Assembly (NCBI RefSeq): GCF_001074565.1
Contig: NZ_JUQX01000026.1
Span: 1-64,000 of the forward strand
DNA: 64,000 nt
Direction of reading: 5' to 3'
From: Streptococcus pseudopneumoniae
GTDB taxonomy: Bacteria; Bacillota; Bacilli; Lactobacillales; Streptococcaceae
A model generated the notes under the pieces. It had not been told where the DNA came from and did no database searches. It was given only the letters and a program-made list of their open reading frames with translations. The position numbers and the translations under genes are program-made. Shown piece by piece: positions 55,091-64,000 of this stretch (positions are counted from its first letter, which is position 1; every line of letters begins with the position of its first letter).

Positions 55091-55854
55091 AATAAGTGTT
55101 CTAATCCATAGACAAGCTCATGACGCTTGACAACTTCTTTGATTCCCAAATTCACCCCTGTCATGAAGGAGCTGCGATCATAGGAGTCATGACGCAGAGT
55201 CAATCCTTCTCCTTGATTGCCAAAGATGACTTCCTGATGGGCTACCAAGCCTGGTAGACGGACTGAATGGATGCGCATACCATCAAAATTAGCACCACGA
55301 GCACCCGCAATCAATTCTTCCTTATCAGGCGCACCTTGCTGGATTGATTCCCGAACTTCCGCCATTAACTCAGCTGTTTTGATGGCTGTTCCACTCGGAG
55401 CATCTTTTTTCTTGTCATGATGGAGCTCGATAATCTCCACATTTGGGAAATATTTGGCAGCCTGCGCCGCAAATTGCATCAGCAAGACAGCTCCCAAGGC
55501 AAAGTTAGGGGCAATCAAGCCACCCAAATCTCGAGCACGGGAAAATTCTTTTAATTCTGCAATTTCTTCACTAGTAAATCCTGTTGTTCCTACGACAGGA
55601 GCAAAGCCATTTTCAAGAGCAAAACGCGTATTTTCGTAAGCAACGGCTGGTGTAGTAAAGTCTACCCAGACATCCGCTTCAAAACCAGCCAAGGCAGCCT
55701 TATCATTGAAGACAGGAATTCCCTGCCACTCTGATTCAGACTCAAAAGGATCCAACACTGCCACCAAGTCCAAGTCAGGATCAGCCAAAACCATCTGACA
55801 AGCAGCCTGGCCCATCTTTCCCTTAAAACCGGCAATAATCACTCGAATACTCAT
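55087..55854 (-). CDS. dapB: 4-hydroxy-tetrahydrodipicolinate reductase
   Basis: 255 residues. NAD(P)H fold [17 protein letters not shown] (GxxGxxG), and the DapB signature [17 protein letters not shown] with the catalytic His and Lys. It catalyses the second step of the lysine branch, supplying the L-Lys that MurE adds to peptidoglycan. Coupled to cca. Confidence 0.97.
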   Translation of the reverse strand: MSIRVIIAGFKGKMGQAACQMVLADPDLDLVAVLDPFESESEWQGIPVFNDKAALAGFEADVWVDFTTPAVAYENTRFALENGFAPVVGTTGFTSEEIAELKEFSRARDLGGLIAPNFALGAVLLMQFAAQAAKYFPNVEIIELHHDKKKDAPSGTAIKTAELMAEVRESIQQGAPDKEELIAGARGANFDGMRIHSVRLPGLVAHQEVIFGNQGEGLTLRHDSYDRSSFMTGVNLGIKEVVKRHELVYGLEHLL

Positions 55855-56006
55855 CTCTACTCCTATTCAAGATACAAAGGACGCTAGCTGCCCATGAAAA
55901 ATAGGGAATGGCGCTGACTTTCCATGAAAGGCAAGACAGGCATCTTTTTTCAAGAGGCAGATAGTCCGTGTTCAATTTCTAAGATATAAAGTCTGCCCAG
56001 AACAAT
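55855..56006. other. Intergenic region between dapB and degV
   Basis: 152 bp with no gene, no clear terminator hairpin and no strong promoter. It includes a short G/A-rich stretch and partial repeats of CATGAAA; nothing identifiable. Confidence 0.4.
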
Positions 56007-56855
56007 CTAGACAACTGGCGTATAGCTCAAGGCGATACTGCCTTCTCCAAGGTGGGTCCCAATGACACCACCAAAGCTGACAATTGAAATCTCAGAATTC
56101 ACACCACTCTCAATCAAGAGTTGGCGCAAATCTGCCGCCTTTTGAGGTGCGTTACCATGAATTACTGTAATACGGTAGTCCCCATCTTTTGTCAACTCTT
56201 TGATGATTTCCACCAAACGTTTGGTTGCCTTCTTTTCCGTACGAACTTTTTCGTAAACTTCAATTACACCTTGGTCATTGAAGTAAAGAATGGGCTTGAT
56301 ACTGAGGAGATTCCCTAAGATAGCAGCCCCATTTGACAGACGTCCTCCCTTAACCAAGTGATCAAGGTCATCTACTATGATAAAGGCTGAATTATCAGCG
56401 ATTTGAATAGCCAACTTCTCCTGAATCTGAGCAAAATCATCGCCCTGTTCTGCCCATTCAAAGGCACTCTCTACCATAAATCCTAGAGGAGCACTTGTGA
56501 TATGGGTGTCCGGAAAGGCAATGGTCAAACCTTCATACTCATCCAACAAGTATTGGATATTCTGATAAAAACCTGAAATCCCTGACGAAAGGAAAAGACC
56601 CAAGACATGGGTATAACCCTCTTCTTTCAAGGAACTTAGAGTCTCATCCAATTTGGCAATACTTGGTTGACTGGTCTTAGGCAATTCAGCAGACTGAGCC
56701 ATTTTTTGATAAAATTCCTCAGCAGTCAGATTGACACCTTCGACATACTCTTCCCCATCAATATTAACAGGAATATCCAAGATAAATAGATTCTCTCTTT
56801 GCAGCGTCTTCTCCTCTAAATAGGCGGAAGAATCTGTAATGACAGCTAATTTCAT
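56007..56855 (-). CDS. DegV family fatty-acid-binding protein (FakB type)
   Basis: 282 residues. [13 protein letters not shown] at the N-terminus, [13 protein letters not shown], and [19 protein letters not shown] are the DegV/FakB pattern; [23 protein letters not shown] follows. It binds a fatty acid for phosphorylation by FakA (not in the window), for membrane lipid incorporation. It lies 2 bp after the DUF1149 gene. Confidence 0.93.
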   Translation of the reverse strand: MKLAVITDSSAYLEEKTLQRENLFILDIPVNIDGEEYVEGVNLTAEEFYQKMAQSAELPKTSQPSIAKLDETLSSLKEEGYTHVLGLFLSSGISGFYQNIQYLLDEYEGLTIAFPDTHITSAPLGFMVESAFEWAEQGDDFAQIQEKLAIQIADNSAFIIVDDLDHLVKGGRLSNGAAILGNLLSIKPILYFNDQGVIEVYEKVRTEKKATKRLVEIIKELTKDGDYRITVIHGNAPQKAADLRQLLIESGVNSEISIVSFGGVIGTHLGEGSIALSYTPVV

Positions 56856-56857
56856 GA

Positions 56858-57232
56858 CTAAAACTCCAAATTGATTCCTGGAAGATCCAAGGCAATTTCT
56901 GTTACTTCATACGTCAAACGGTTGAGCATGTTCAAGCATGGACGTGCCAAGGTTTCGACTTCTTCTTGGTTAAATTCGCTTGGTTCGTTGACAATACGAC
57001 CTTCCACGTGGTTCACTTGGGAAATCGTCCCGCTGATGACAAATTTGTCAAAAACAATCATGAAACTCAAGATAACAACTAGCGAAGTTACTTGGTTTTC
57101 TTGGTCGTGTTGGAGTAACTGAAAGTTCACGTCTACCTTGGTTTCAGGAGCTCCATTTTCATTTTCCCATTCAAAGTTACGAGCATCAAAGTGATACTGG
57201 CTAACAAATTCTTGTTCTCGTTTAAGATTCAT
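56858..57232 (-). CDS. DUF1149 family protein
   Basis: 124 residues, soluble: [73 protein letters not shown]. The family is confined to streptococci and relatives; a SecB-like fold has been suggested for similar proteins. Function unknown. First of a two-gene unit with degV. Confidence 0.88.
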   Translation of the reverse strand: MNLKREQEFVSQYHFDARNFEWENENGAPETKVDVNFQLLQHDQENQVTSLVVILSFMIVFDKFVISGTISQVNHVEGRIVNEPSEFNQEEVETLARPCLNMLNRLTYEVTEIALDLPGINLEF

Positions 57233-57305
57233 TTTTCTCTCCCTTTGCTACAATTTACTATGCAATTGTACCACATTTTTATCATTTCATCTAGTTTTCT
57301 AGACT

Positions 57306-58658
57306 TTAGTCAATTCCGATTTCATCTTTAACCACAGCAGCAATCGTATCTACGTAGTAGTTGACTTCTTCTGTTGTTGGCGCTTCTGCCATGACGCGCA
57401 AGAGAGGTTCTGTTCCACTTGGGCGGACAAGGATACGGCCGTTGCCAGCCATCTCTTCTTCCATCTTTTCGATGATTGCTTTAATAGCTGGTACTTCCAT
57501 GGCTTTCTCTTTCATGGCATTTTCCACTCGGATATTGACCAGTTTTTGTGGGTAAATCGTCACTTCTGATGCTAGTTGAGACAAGCTCTTACCTGTTTCT
57601 TTCATGATTTTAGTCAATTGGACAGCTGATAATTGACCATCACCAGTTGTATTGTAATCCATCAAGATAACGTGACCTGATTGTTCACCACCAAGGTTGT
57701 AGCCTGATTTTCTCATTTCTTCGACAACATAGCGGTCACCAACAGCAGTCACTGCCTTGTTAATGCCAGCACTATCCAAGGCCTTATGGAAACCAAGGTT
57801 AGACATAACCGTTGTCACGATGGTATTTTGAGCCAACTGGCCTTTTTCAGAAAGGTATTTCCCGATGATGTACATGATCTTATCACCATCGACGATGTCA
57901 CCATTTTCATCGACAGCAATCAAGCGATCACTGTCTCCGTCAAAGGCCAAACCAATAGCTGACTGGCTTTCTTTGACCACTTCTTGAAGAGCTTCTGGAT
58001 GTGTAGAACCCACATTCAAGTTGATATTAAGACCATCTGGTGTCTCACCGATAACAGTTATCTGAGCTCCAAGGTCTGCAAAGATTTGACGAGCACTTGT
58101 AGACGCTGCACCATTGGCTGTATCCAAGGCCACTTTCATCCCTTCAAGAGGAGTTCCAGTTGAAACAAGGTAGCCTTCATACTTACGCAAACCTTCTGGA
58201 TAGTCCACCAAGGTTCCCAAGCCCTCAGCACTCGGACGAGGAAGGGTGTCTTCGGCAGCGTCTAGCAAGGCTTCAATTTCTGCTTCTTTTTCGTCATCAA
58301 GTTTGAAACCATCCCCACCAAAGAACTTAATTCCATTATCAAGGGCTGGGTTGTGACTCGCTGAAATCATAACACCCGCACTAGCTCCCTCTGTTTTTAC
58401 CAAGTAAGCTACTGCTGGTGTTGCAAGGACACCGAGTTTGTAGACGTGAATCCCTACTGATAGAAGACCTGCCACTAAGGCAGATTCTAGCATTTCTCCT
58501 GAGATACGTGTATCACGTCCTACAAAGACTTTAGGGGCTTCCGTTTCATGTTGGCTAAGAACATATCCACCAAAACGTCCCAGTTTGAAGGCCAACTCTG
58601 GCGTTAGTTCCACGTTTGCTTCTCCACGGACTCCATCGGTCCCAAAATATTTACCCAT
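57306..58658 (-). CDS. glmM: Phosphoglucosamine mutase
   Basis: 450 residues. [19 protein letters not shown]; active-site serine in [18 protein letters not shown]; metal loop [13 protein letters not shown]; phosphate loop [12 protein letters not shown]. It isomerises GlcN-6-P to GlcN-1-P, feeding UDP-GlcNAc. The ATG at 58658 has AAAAGGA ~11 nt upstream; an ATG at 58670 overlaps that site. Last of cdaA-cdaR-glmM, where GlmM is also a regulator of CdaA in other Firmicutes. Confidence 0.97.
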   Translation of the reverse strand: MGKYFGTDGVRGEANVELTPELAFKLGRFGGYVLSQHETEAPKVFVGRDTRISGEMLESALVAGLLSVGIHVYKLGVLATPAVAYLVKTEGASAGVMISASHNPALDNGIKFFGGDGFKLDDEKEAEIEALLDAAEDTLPRPSAEGLGTLVDYPEGLRKYEGYLVSTGTPLEGMKVALDTANGAASTSARQIFADLGAQITVIGETPDGLNINLNVGSTHPEALQEVVKESQSAIGLAFDGDSDRLIAVDENGDIVDGDKIMYIIGKYLSEKGQLAQNTIVTTVMSNLGFHKALDSAGINKAVTAVGDRYVVEEMRKSGYNLGGEQSGHVILMDYNTTGDGQLSAVQLTKIMKETGKSLSQLASEVTIYPQKLVNIRVENAMKEKAMEVPAIKAIIEKMEEEMAGNGRILVRPSGTEPLLRVMAEAPTTEEVNYYVDTIAAVVKDEIGID

Positions 58659-58688
58659 TTTGTTAATCATCCTTTTCTAAAATTTAGT

Positions 58689-59486
58689 TTATTCTTGTTT
58701 AGACGAGTCTGGTTTTGTTTCTGAACTCGTTGAAGACGAGCTGCTAGTCGAGGATCCTGTTGACGAGGTCGTTGACGAAGAACTCGAGCTAGACGATACT
58801 GTCTTGGTTGTAATTTTCATTGTAGTATCAAATGGCATAATGACGCTTGGTAAAACATTTCCATTTTTATCAACAGCTTGTAGTGGAACAGAAGCCGAAT
58901 AGTTACCTGTTATCCGTTCACTTGTCGGTAAGATGGCAATGACACGATCTACTCTAGAGAGAGTTTCCTCGTCACTAATAACCGTTACTTTTTCATCTGA
59001 CACAGTCACTGTATCAATTTTCACACGAGAATCAATCTGGCTAGGGTCAATCTCCGGCACAACGATTACATTGTCTCGTTTTGCTTTTTTTCCGACCTTC
59101 ACTGTTATCTTTTGCGGTGTTGCAACAGCGGTCAAACCACTCGGTAGATTTTCTATGTTTAGAGGAACTTCGATGGTTCCTACACTGGCATCAGAAAGAT
59201 CAGCCGTCACCTTAAATTTGCGCGTACTTTCCTGCATTTCGCTTGCCAAAGCAACTCGATTGGAACCTGTCAAGAAAACCGTTACTTCTGACGTGAAGCC
59301 GCTAATAAAGTACTGTTCACTGTCATAGTGGATATCAATTGGCACATTGAGTACTGTATTGGTATAGGTTTCCGTCCGCACCTGTCTGGCACTATTATTA
59401 TTCTGATAGTTCGTAGAAGTCGCATAGATAAAGAGAATGCAGGCGAAAAAGAAGGAAGAAATGATATAAAGACTATTTTTTCTCAT
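58689..59486 (-). CDS. cdaR: CdaA regulatory protein CdaR (YbbR)
   Basis: 265 residues: one N-terminal TM helix (~5-23), extracellular YbbR repeats (PIDIHYDSEQYFISG, VNIENLPSGLTAVATPQKITVKV), and a C-terminal Ser/Thr-rich tail of about 35 residues. CdaR modulates the membrane diadenylate cyclase CdaA. It overlaps cdaA by 14 bp. Sequence and order match other streptococci. Confidence 0.95.
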   Translation of the reverse strand: MRKNSLYIISSFFFACILFIYATSTNYQNNNSARQVRTETYTNTVLNVPIDIHYDSEQYFISGFTSEVTVFLTGSNRVALASEMQESTRKFKVTADLSDASVGTIEVPLNIENLPSGLTAVATPQKITVKVGKKAKRDNVIVVPEIDPSQIDSRVKIDTVTVSDEKVTVISDEETLSRVDRVIAILPTSERITGNYSASVPLQAVDKNGNVLPSVIMPFDTTMKITTKTVSSSSSSSSTTSSTGSSTSSSSSTSSETKPDSSKQE

Positions 59487-60330
59487 GTTTCAATCCTCCT
59501 AGCAAGCGCTCTTTCAAACCATGTTTTTCCTCTGATGTTGGAAGCAGGATTCTTCTCAATTCAGATTCAAACTCTTCCAAGGTCAAATCGTGCTTAAAGA
59601 CTCCATTATAGGTGATTGAGATTCCACCTGTCTCCTCCGAAACCACAAAGGTAAGAGCATCTGACACTTCCGACAGACCAATCGCCGCCCTATGTCGCGT
59701 TCCAAACTCTTTGGAAATCTCTGTATTTTCAGTTAGTGGCAAGTAGGCTGAAGTAACAGCAATCCGATCTTCTCGGATAATGACAGCTCCATCGTGCAAG
59801 GGAGTGTTAGGAATAAAAATGTTGATGAGTAATTCAGCTGAAATCTTGGCATCTAGGAGAATCCCCGTCGAGATGTATTCCTGCAAGGTTCTCACTCGCT
59901 GCACTGCTACCAGAGCACCAATTTTACGCGGACTCATGTATTCGACTGATTTCACAAAGGCACGAATCATCTGCTCTTCTGCACTAATCGGAGCATTGGT
60001 AAAGAAATCCGTTGCCCGACCCAACCGCTCTAGACCCGTTCGAATCTCTGGTGAAAAGATGACCACCGCTGCAATGACCCCGTAGGTGATGATTTGATTG
60101 ATCAACCAAGAAATGGTCGTTAAACCAATCATATTAGAGAGAATCTGGGCTAGAATGAAGACCAAAACTCCCCGAACCAAGATCATGATTTTGGTACCTG
60201 CAATGGCCTTTGTAAAATGATACAAAATATAAGTCACAATGAGAATATCAATCAGATTGGTGACTATACTCCAAGGGCTTGAAAACAAACTCGTCCAGTA
60301 TTGTAAATTGGATAATTGTTGAAAATTCAT
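59473..60330 (-). CDS. cdaA: Diadenylate cyclase CdaA
   Basis: 285 residues: three TM helices (~15-90), a coiled linker, and a DAC domain with DGA in PLHDGAVIIRED and RHR in GTRHRAAIGLSEVSDA. Makes c-di-AMP from ATP, controlling potassium, wall and competence. The ATG at 60330 has GGAGG upstream; the longer frame to 60387 is leader. Confidence 0.97.
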   Translation of the reverse strand: MNFQQLSNLQYWTSLFSSPWSIVTNLIDILIVTYILYHFTKAIAGTKIMILVRGVLVFILAQILSNMIGLTTISWLINQIITYGVIAAVVIFSPEIRTGLERLGRATDFFTNAPISAEEQMIRAFVKSVEYMSPRKIGALVAVQRVRTLQEYISTGILLDAKISAELLINIFIPNTPLHDGAVIIREDRIAVTSAYLPLTENTEISKEFGTRHRAAIGLSEVSDALTFVVSEETGGISITYNGVFKHDLTLEEFESELRRILLPTSEEKHGLKERLLGGLKHEKK

Positions 60331-60466
60331 CCCTGGCCTCCTCCCTGTCAAAACACTTTCCGTACTATTATACCATTTTCTGCTCATTTTTTCCCCATCC
60401 TACTTCATTTTAAATTAAGCAAAATTATGATAAAATAAACTGACTAGAAAAAACGAAGGAGAAATC

Positions 60467-61435
60467 ATGTCTCAACTCTATGATATTACCATTGTAGGGG
60501 GCGGTCCTGTCGGCCTCTTTGCTGCCTTTTACGCCCACCTACGCCAAGCCAAAGTCCAAATCATCGACTCCCTTCCCCAGCTCGGTGGTCAGCCTGCCAT
60601 CCTCTACCCTGAAAAGCAAATCCTTGATGTGCCAGGTTTTCCAAATCTAACTGGAGAAGAGTTAACCAAGCGTTTACTTGAGCAGCTAGATGGCTTTGAC
60701 ACACCTGTTCACCTCAACGAAACCGTTCTTGAGATTGAGAAACACGATGAAGGATTTAGCATTACAACCAACAAGGGAAGTCACCTGACTAAAACCGTCA
60801 TCATTGCTATGGGGGGTGGTGCCTTTAAACCGCGTCCGCTCGAACTAGATGGCGTCGAAAATTATGAAAATATCCACTACCACGTTTCCAACATTCAGCA
60901 ATACGCAGGCAAGAAAGTGACCATCCTTGGTGGAGGGGACTCAGCAGTTGACTGGGCATTGGCTTTTGAAAAAATCGCCCCAACTACTCTCGTTCACCGT
61001 CGAGATAACTTCCGTGCCTTGGAACACAGTGTGCAAGCCCTGCAAGAATCATCTGTGACTATCAAGACACCATTCGTTCCTAGCCAACTCCTTGGAGATG
61101 GAAAAACACTTGACAAACTGGAAATCACCAAAGTCAAATCTGATGAAGCCGAAACGATTGAGGTAGACCACCTCTTTGTCAACTACGGCTTCAAGTCTTC
61201 TGTCGGAAATCTTAAAAACTGGGGTCTGGACCTCAACCGCCACAAGATTATCGTCAACAGCAAGCAAGAATCTAGCCAAGCAGGTATCTATGCTATCGGC
61301 GACTGTTGCTACTATGACGGTAAGATTGATTTGATTGCGACAGGACTGGGGGAAGCTCCAACAGCTGTTAACAATGCCATCAACTACATTGACCCAGAAC
61401 AAAAAGTGCAACCCAAACACTCGACCAGTTTATAA
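60467..61435 (+). CDS. Ferredoxin/flavodoxin--NADP+ reductase, thioredoxin-reductase-like
   Basis: 322 residues. FAD GxGxxG-type motif VGGGPVGLFAAFYAHLRQAKVQIID; NADPH fold ILGGGDSAVDWALAFEK; FAD motif GIYAIGDCC. It has no CxxC redox-active pair, so it is a YumC-type FNR rather than a true TrxB. It reduces ferredoxin or flavodoxin. TAAAAT and GAAGGAG lie upstream. Plus strand, between two minus-strand operons. Confidence 0.93.
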   Translation: MSQLYDITIVGGGPVGLFAAFYAHLRQAKVQIIDSLPQLGGQPAILYPEKQILDVPGFPNLTGEELTKRLLEQLDGFDTPVHLNETVLEIEKHDEGFSITTNKGSHLTKTVIIAMGGGAFKPRPLELDGVENYENIHYHVSNIQQYAGKKVTILGGGDSAVDWALAFEKIAPTTLVHRRDNFRALEHSVQALQESSVTIKTPFVPSQLLGDGKTLDKLEITKVKSDEAETIEVDHLFVNYGFKSSVGNLKNWGLDLNRHKIIVNSKQESSQAGIYAIGDCCYYDGKIDLIATGLGEAPTAVNNAINYIDPEQKVQPKHSTSL

Positions 61436-61436
61436 G

Positions 61437-61470
61437 AAAAGAACCACGAATCAACTGATTCGTGGTTTTA
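61437..61470. terminator. Bidirectional terminator, FNR / whiA
   Basis: AACCACGAATC / GATTCGTGGTT stem with a very short loop (61442-61469) between convergent genes. Confidence 0.8.
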
Positions 61471-62379
61471 TAGTTCTTCCGCTAATTTATTTATCTTTCT
61501 GAGTCTGTGGTTGACACCACTCTTGGTCAGGGGATTGCTCAGGCTATCCGCCAACTGCTGGATAGAGTAGTCTGGGTGCTGGATCCGCAAGCGAGCCACC
61601 TCTTGCAAATCCACTGGTAAATTTTCCAAACCCATTCGATCTTTGATTTTACTGATATTGTTGATAGTCTTCATACTAGCAGAAACCGTTCGAGCAATAT
61701 TAGCTGTTTCAGCGTTATTGGCTCGATTGAGATCATTACGGGTTTCACGCAAAATCTTGACGCGCTCAAAATTATCACGCGCCTGCATGGCCCCAATCAC
61801 AATCAAGAAATCCATGATGTCTTCTGCCCGTTGGAGATAAGTAACTGCACCTTTCCTGCGCTCAATGACCTTGGCGTCCAGCAAAAACTGCTGGAGGAGA
61901 GAGGCCAATCCTTGGGCATGGTCTAGATAAACGGAACTAATCTCCAACTGGTACTTACCAGACTCCGGATCTCGGATGCTGCCATTTGCCAGAAAAGCCC
62001 CACATAGGTAGGCCCGTCCAGCTTCCTCATCTGCTAAAATATCAGGATCGATGCCTGTCTCCAAACCAAAGAAGGAATCCGCAAGCCGCAAATCAGCCAA
62101 AAGCTCCTGCACCCTCTCATCGGTATAGACCGTATAGACACGGTTCTTACGAAGATTGCTTCTCTGATGGTGTCGAATCTCAGACTTAATCTCATAAAAA
62201 TGGAGAAAGGACTCATAAAGGTGACGAGCTAACTTGGCATTTTCAGTCACGACTGACAAGGTTAGGCCCGAACTAGATAGACCGATACTGCCAGACATCT
62301 TGATAATGGCCGATAGTTCATAACGACTGAGATGGTGTTGACCAAGAATTTCCTCTTTTACTGCAACTGTGAAACTCAT
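61468..62379 (-). CDS. whiA: DNA-binding protein WhiA
   Basis: 303 residues. N-terminal LAGLIDADG-like domain ([51 protein letters not shown]) and C-terminal HTH ([35 protein letters not shown]). It regulates division/chromosome segregation in Firmicutes. Overlaps yvcK (ATGA); the trio whiA-yvcK-rapZ is universal in the group. Confidence 0.96.
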   Translation of the reverse strand: MSFTVAVKEEILGQHHLSRYELSAIIKMSGSIGLSSSGLTLSVVTENAKLARHLYESFLHFYEIKSEIRHHQRSNLRKNRVYTVYTDERVQELLADLRLADSFFGLETGIDPDILADEEAGRAYLCGAFLANGSIRDPESGKYQLEISSVYLDHAQGLASLLQQFLLDAKVIERRKGAVTYLQRAEDIMDFLIVIGAMQARDNFERVKILRETRNDLNRANNAETANIARTVSASMKTINNISKIKDRMGLENLPVDLQEVARLRIQHPDYSIQQLADSLSNPLTKSGVNHRLRKINKLAEEL

Positions 62380-63353
62380 TTTCTCACCTGTATAATCCGC
62401 ATCAACTCATCCACAATCAAATCGCCATCATGGAAGGCTCCTCCATTTTCCAAACGAAGGAAATTGGAAGAAATCACACGAGGCACCTGCTTGCAGAGAC
62501 CAGCAAAATCATGTTCCACCTGTACCAAATATTCATCGAAACGGTTGGTATCCATGTATTCTCTAGGGACCTTTTCAATATTGACCAAGACTGTATCAAT
62601 AAAAGGCCGACCTAAGTGTCGATGGAGGACTTCCACATGGTCACTGTCTGAAAAGTGTTCTGTTTCCCCACGCTGGGTCATGATATTGCAGACATAGGCT
62701 ATCTCTGCCTTGGTCTCCAAGAGTGCTTGTCCAATCTCTTCGATCACGATATTGGGTAAAATCGATGTAAAGAGGGAACCAGGCCCCAAGACGATCATGT
62801 CACTCTCGAGAATAGTATTGACTACTCGACGGCTGGCTTGGGGTATTTCATCATCCAAGGTATTAGTCACATAAACATGGTCGATCATGCCTGGATGATC
62901 TGCAATGTGGCTCTCACCTGCCACCTCAGAACCGTCTCTAAAGACTGCATGTAGCGTCAAAGGGTGGTCACTTGAGGGGTAGATTTTTCCTGTTGTATGG
63001 AAAAAGAGACTTAGTAGCTGCATGGCATTATAAGTAGATCCCTGCATTTCAGAAAGGCCTGCGATGATGAGATTCCCTAGGGGATGACCCGCAAAAGCTC
63101 CAGCTTCTTCTGAGAAACGGTACTGAAAAACCTTCTCATAAAACTTAGGCATATCCGACATGGCTACTAGAACATTGCGAAGATCACCTGGTGGTGTCAG
63201 CTGTTGGATATTCTTTCTTAGCTCACCAGAAGACCCACCATCATCAGCTACCGTTACGATGGCAGCGATATCAACATCCTTTTCCCGCAAACTTTTCAAA
63301 ATGACGGGGATACCAGTTCCTCCACCAATCACCGTTATTTTAGGTTTTCTCAT
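62376..63353 (-). CDS. yvcK: YvcK family gluconeogenesis/morphogenesis factor
   Basis: 325 residues. [18 protein letters not shown] nucleotide-like motif, [10 protein letters not shown], and [14 protein letters not shown] are the CofD/YvcK signature. Needed for growth on gluconeogenic carbon and for normal wall synthesis in Bacillus. Binds UDP-sugars. Middle of the coupled trio; overlaps both partners. Confidence 0.96.
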   Translation of the reverse strand: MRKPKITVIGGGTGIPVILKSLREKDVDIAAIVTVADDGGSSGELRKNIQQLTPPGDLRNVLVAMSDMPKFYEKVFQYRFSEEAGAFAGHPLGNLIIAGLSEMQGSTYNAMQLLSLFFHTTGKIYPSSDHPLTLHAVFRDGSEVAGESHIADHPGMIDHVYVTNTLDDEIPQASRRVVNTILESDMIVLGPGSLFTSILPNIVIEEIGQALLETKAEIAYVCNIMTQRGETEHFSDSDHVEVLHRHLGRPFIDTVLVNIEKVPREYMDTNRFDEYLVQVEHDFAGLCKQVPRVISSNFLRLENGGAFHDGDLIVDELMRIIQVRK

Positions 63354-64000
63354 GAACGGTTTACCGTTTCCTTTCTTCGATCTTTGTCACGATGGCTTTC
63401 ATTGACAGGCCAATTTTTAGCAAGGTCCTCTGCGATTCGTTTGGCAAAGGCCACACTACGGTGCTGTCCACCTGTACATCCCACTGCAATGGTCAAAACA
63501 GACTTACCTTCTTTCTTGTAACTTGGCAAGATCGGCTCAATCAAGGCGAGCAAGTGCTGATAGAAACTTTCAGACTCTTCATGATTCATTACATAGTCAT
63601 AAACTGCTTGATCCTCACCTGTCTGATTACGGAGTTCAGGGAGGTAGTATGGATTTGGCAAGAAACGGACATCAAATACCAAGTCCGCATCGATAGGAAT
63701 ACCATACTTAAATCCAAAAGACATGACCTCTATACGGAAAGACTGGGTTTGTTCTTGGTCCGAAAATTGCTCAGCAATGGTTTTACGAAGTTCACGCGGG
63801 GTAAGTTCTGTCGTATCCACCACATTTTGGCTCATGTTTTTCAAAGGTGCCAAAAGTTCACGTTCCAGCTTAATCCCATCTAAAATTCGACCATCTGCTG
63901 CTAGAGGGTGACTCCGTCTGGTTTCCTTGTAACGGGCTACCAATTCCTTATCTTTTGCATCCAAAAAGAGGATTTTGAAATCCAATTCATCCTGGTTTTC
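63350..64000 (-). CDS. rapZ: RapZ/YvcJ nucleotide-binding protein, C-terminal part (cut by window end)
   Basis: 217 codons are inside the window; the N-terminal Walker A region lies beyond 64000. Visible: [56 protein letters not shown] and [21 protein letters not shown], the GCTGGQHRS motif of the family. ATPase/GTPase; in enterics it acts on GlmZ RNA, in Firmicutes affects competence and wall. The last residues RRKETVNRS precede the TGA overlapped by yvcK's start. Confidence 0.96.
   Translation of the reverse strand, partial: ENQDELDFKILFLDAKDKELVARYKETRRSHPLAADGRILDGIKLERELLAPLKNMSQNVVDTTELTPRELRKTIAEQFSDQEQTQSFRIEVMSFGFKYGIPIDADLVFDVRFLPNPYYLPELRNQTGEDQAVYDYVMNHEESESFYQHLLALIEPILPSYKKEGKSVLTIAVGCTGGQHRSVAFAKRIAEDLAKNWPVNESHRDKDRRKETVNRS

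Noticed and set aside
1..64000. tRNA, rRNA, prophage, IS elements, BOX and RUP repeats
   Set aside because: Looked for on both strands; none recognised, though short degenerate copies could be missed by eye.

Overview
The window is a low-GC Firmicutes chromosome segment from a mitis-group Streptococcus, a close relative of S. pneumoniae. The evidence is a Lys-type MurE (DDPN motif), a choline-binding-type surface protein, the surface msrAB / thioredoxin / ccdA methionine-repair operon, aliB, a Mn2+-riboswitch P-type ATPase next to mntE, cdaA-cdaR-glmM and whiA-yvcK-rapZ, all with streptococcal protein sequences. Gene order from greA to rapZ follows, from memory, the pneumococcal order (roughly SP_1517 to SP_1566). 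The left 12 kb carries blocks that I recall as lying elsewhere in the pneumococcal chromosome. I saw no IS element, prophage, CRISPR array, tRNA, rRNA, or BOX/RUP repeat.

Layout. 1-3.7 kb: start of a repeat-containing choline-binding surface protein, fused pabB-pabC, a small P-loop kinase and a UPF0340 protein. 3.8-8.7 kb: YesM/YesN-type two-component system, then msrAB, an extracellular thioredoxin lipoprotein and a ccdA interrupted by an in-frame TGA. 8.9-15 kb: acetyltransferases, pncB-nadE (NAD synthesis), an XRE/membrane-protein pair and an amino-acid permease. 15-24 kb: greA, mltG, two tandem acetyltransferases, murC, a disordered protein and a frameshifted SNF2 helicase. 23.5-28 kb: patB, a Cys/Met PLP enzyme under a MET-box, and aliB. 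28-36.8 kb: MurJ-type flippase and murE (divergent), csbD-like, ppaC, a tRNA methyltransferase group and a HAD-cyclophilin fusion. 37-43.4 kb: rpsF-ssb-rpsR, an MFS transporter, ypmB-aspC-asnS. 43.6-51.4 kb: FMN reductase, yaaA, a membrane protein, def, the Mn2+-riboswitch P-type ATPase and mntE. 51.4-64 kb: ABC-F, cca, dapB, degV, glmM-cdaR-cdaA, a ferredoxin-NADP reductase and whiA-yvcK-rapZ (rapZ cut by the window end).

Together the genes serve wall precursor synthesis (glmM, murC, murE, flippase, dapB, mltG), c-di-AMP signalling, manganese export, surface oxidative repair, sulphur amino-acid metabolism and translation.

The most unusual features are two arrays of tandem intrinsic-terminator units with a ~50-bp period, downstream of nadE and of rpsR. 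They share a spacer motif and so look like one dispersed repeat family. Others are a frameshift that lies exactly in a perfect 12-bp quasi-palindrome arm in the SNF2 gene, a nonsense codon in ccdA inside an otherwise intact repair operon, divergent murJ/murE promoters whose -35 hexamers overlap, and three genes (murE, the tRNA methyltransferase, pabB) whose -10 box sits six or seven bases from the ATG, predicting leaderless mRNAs.
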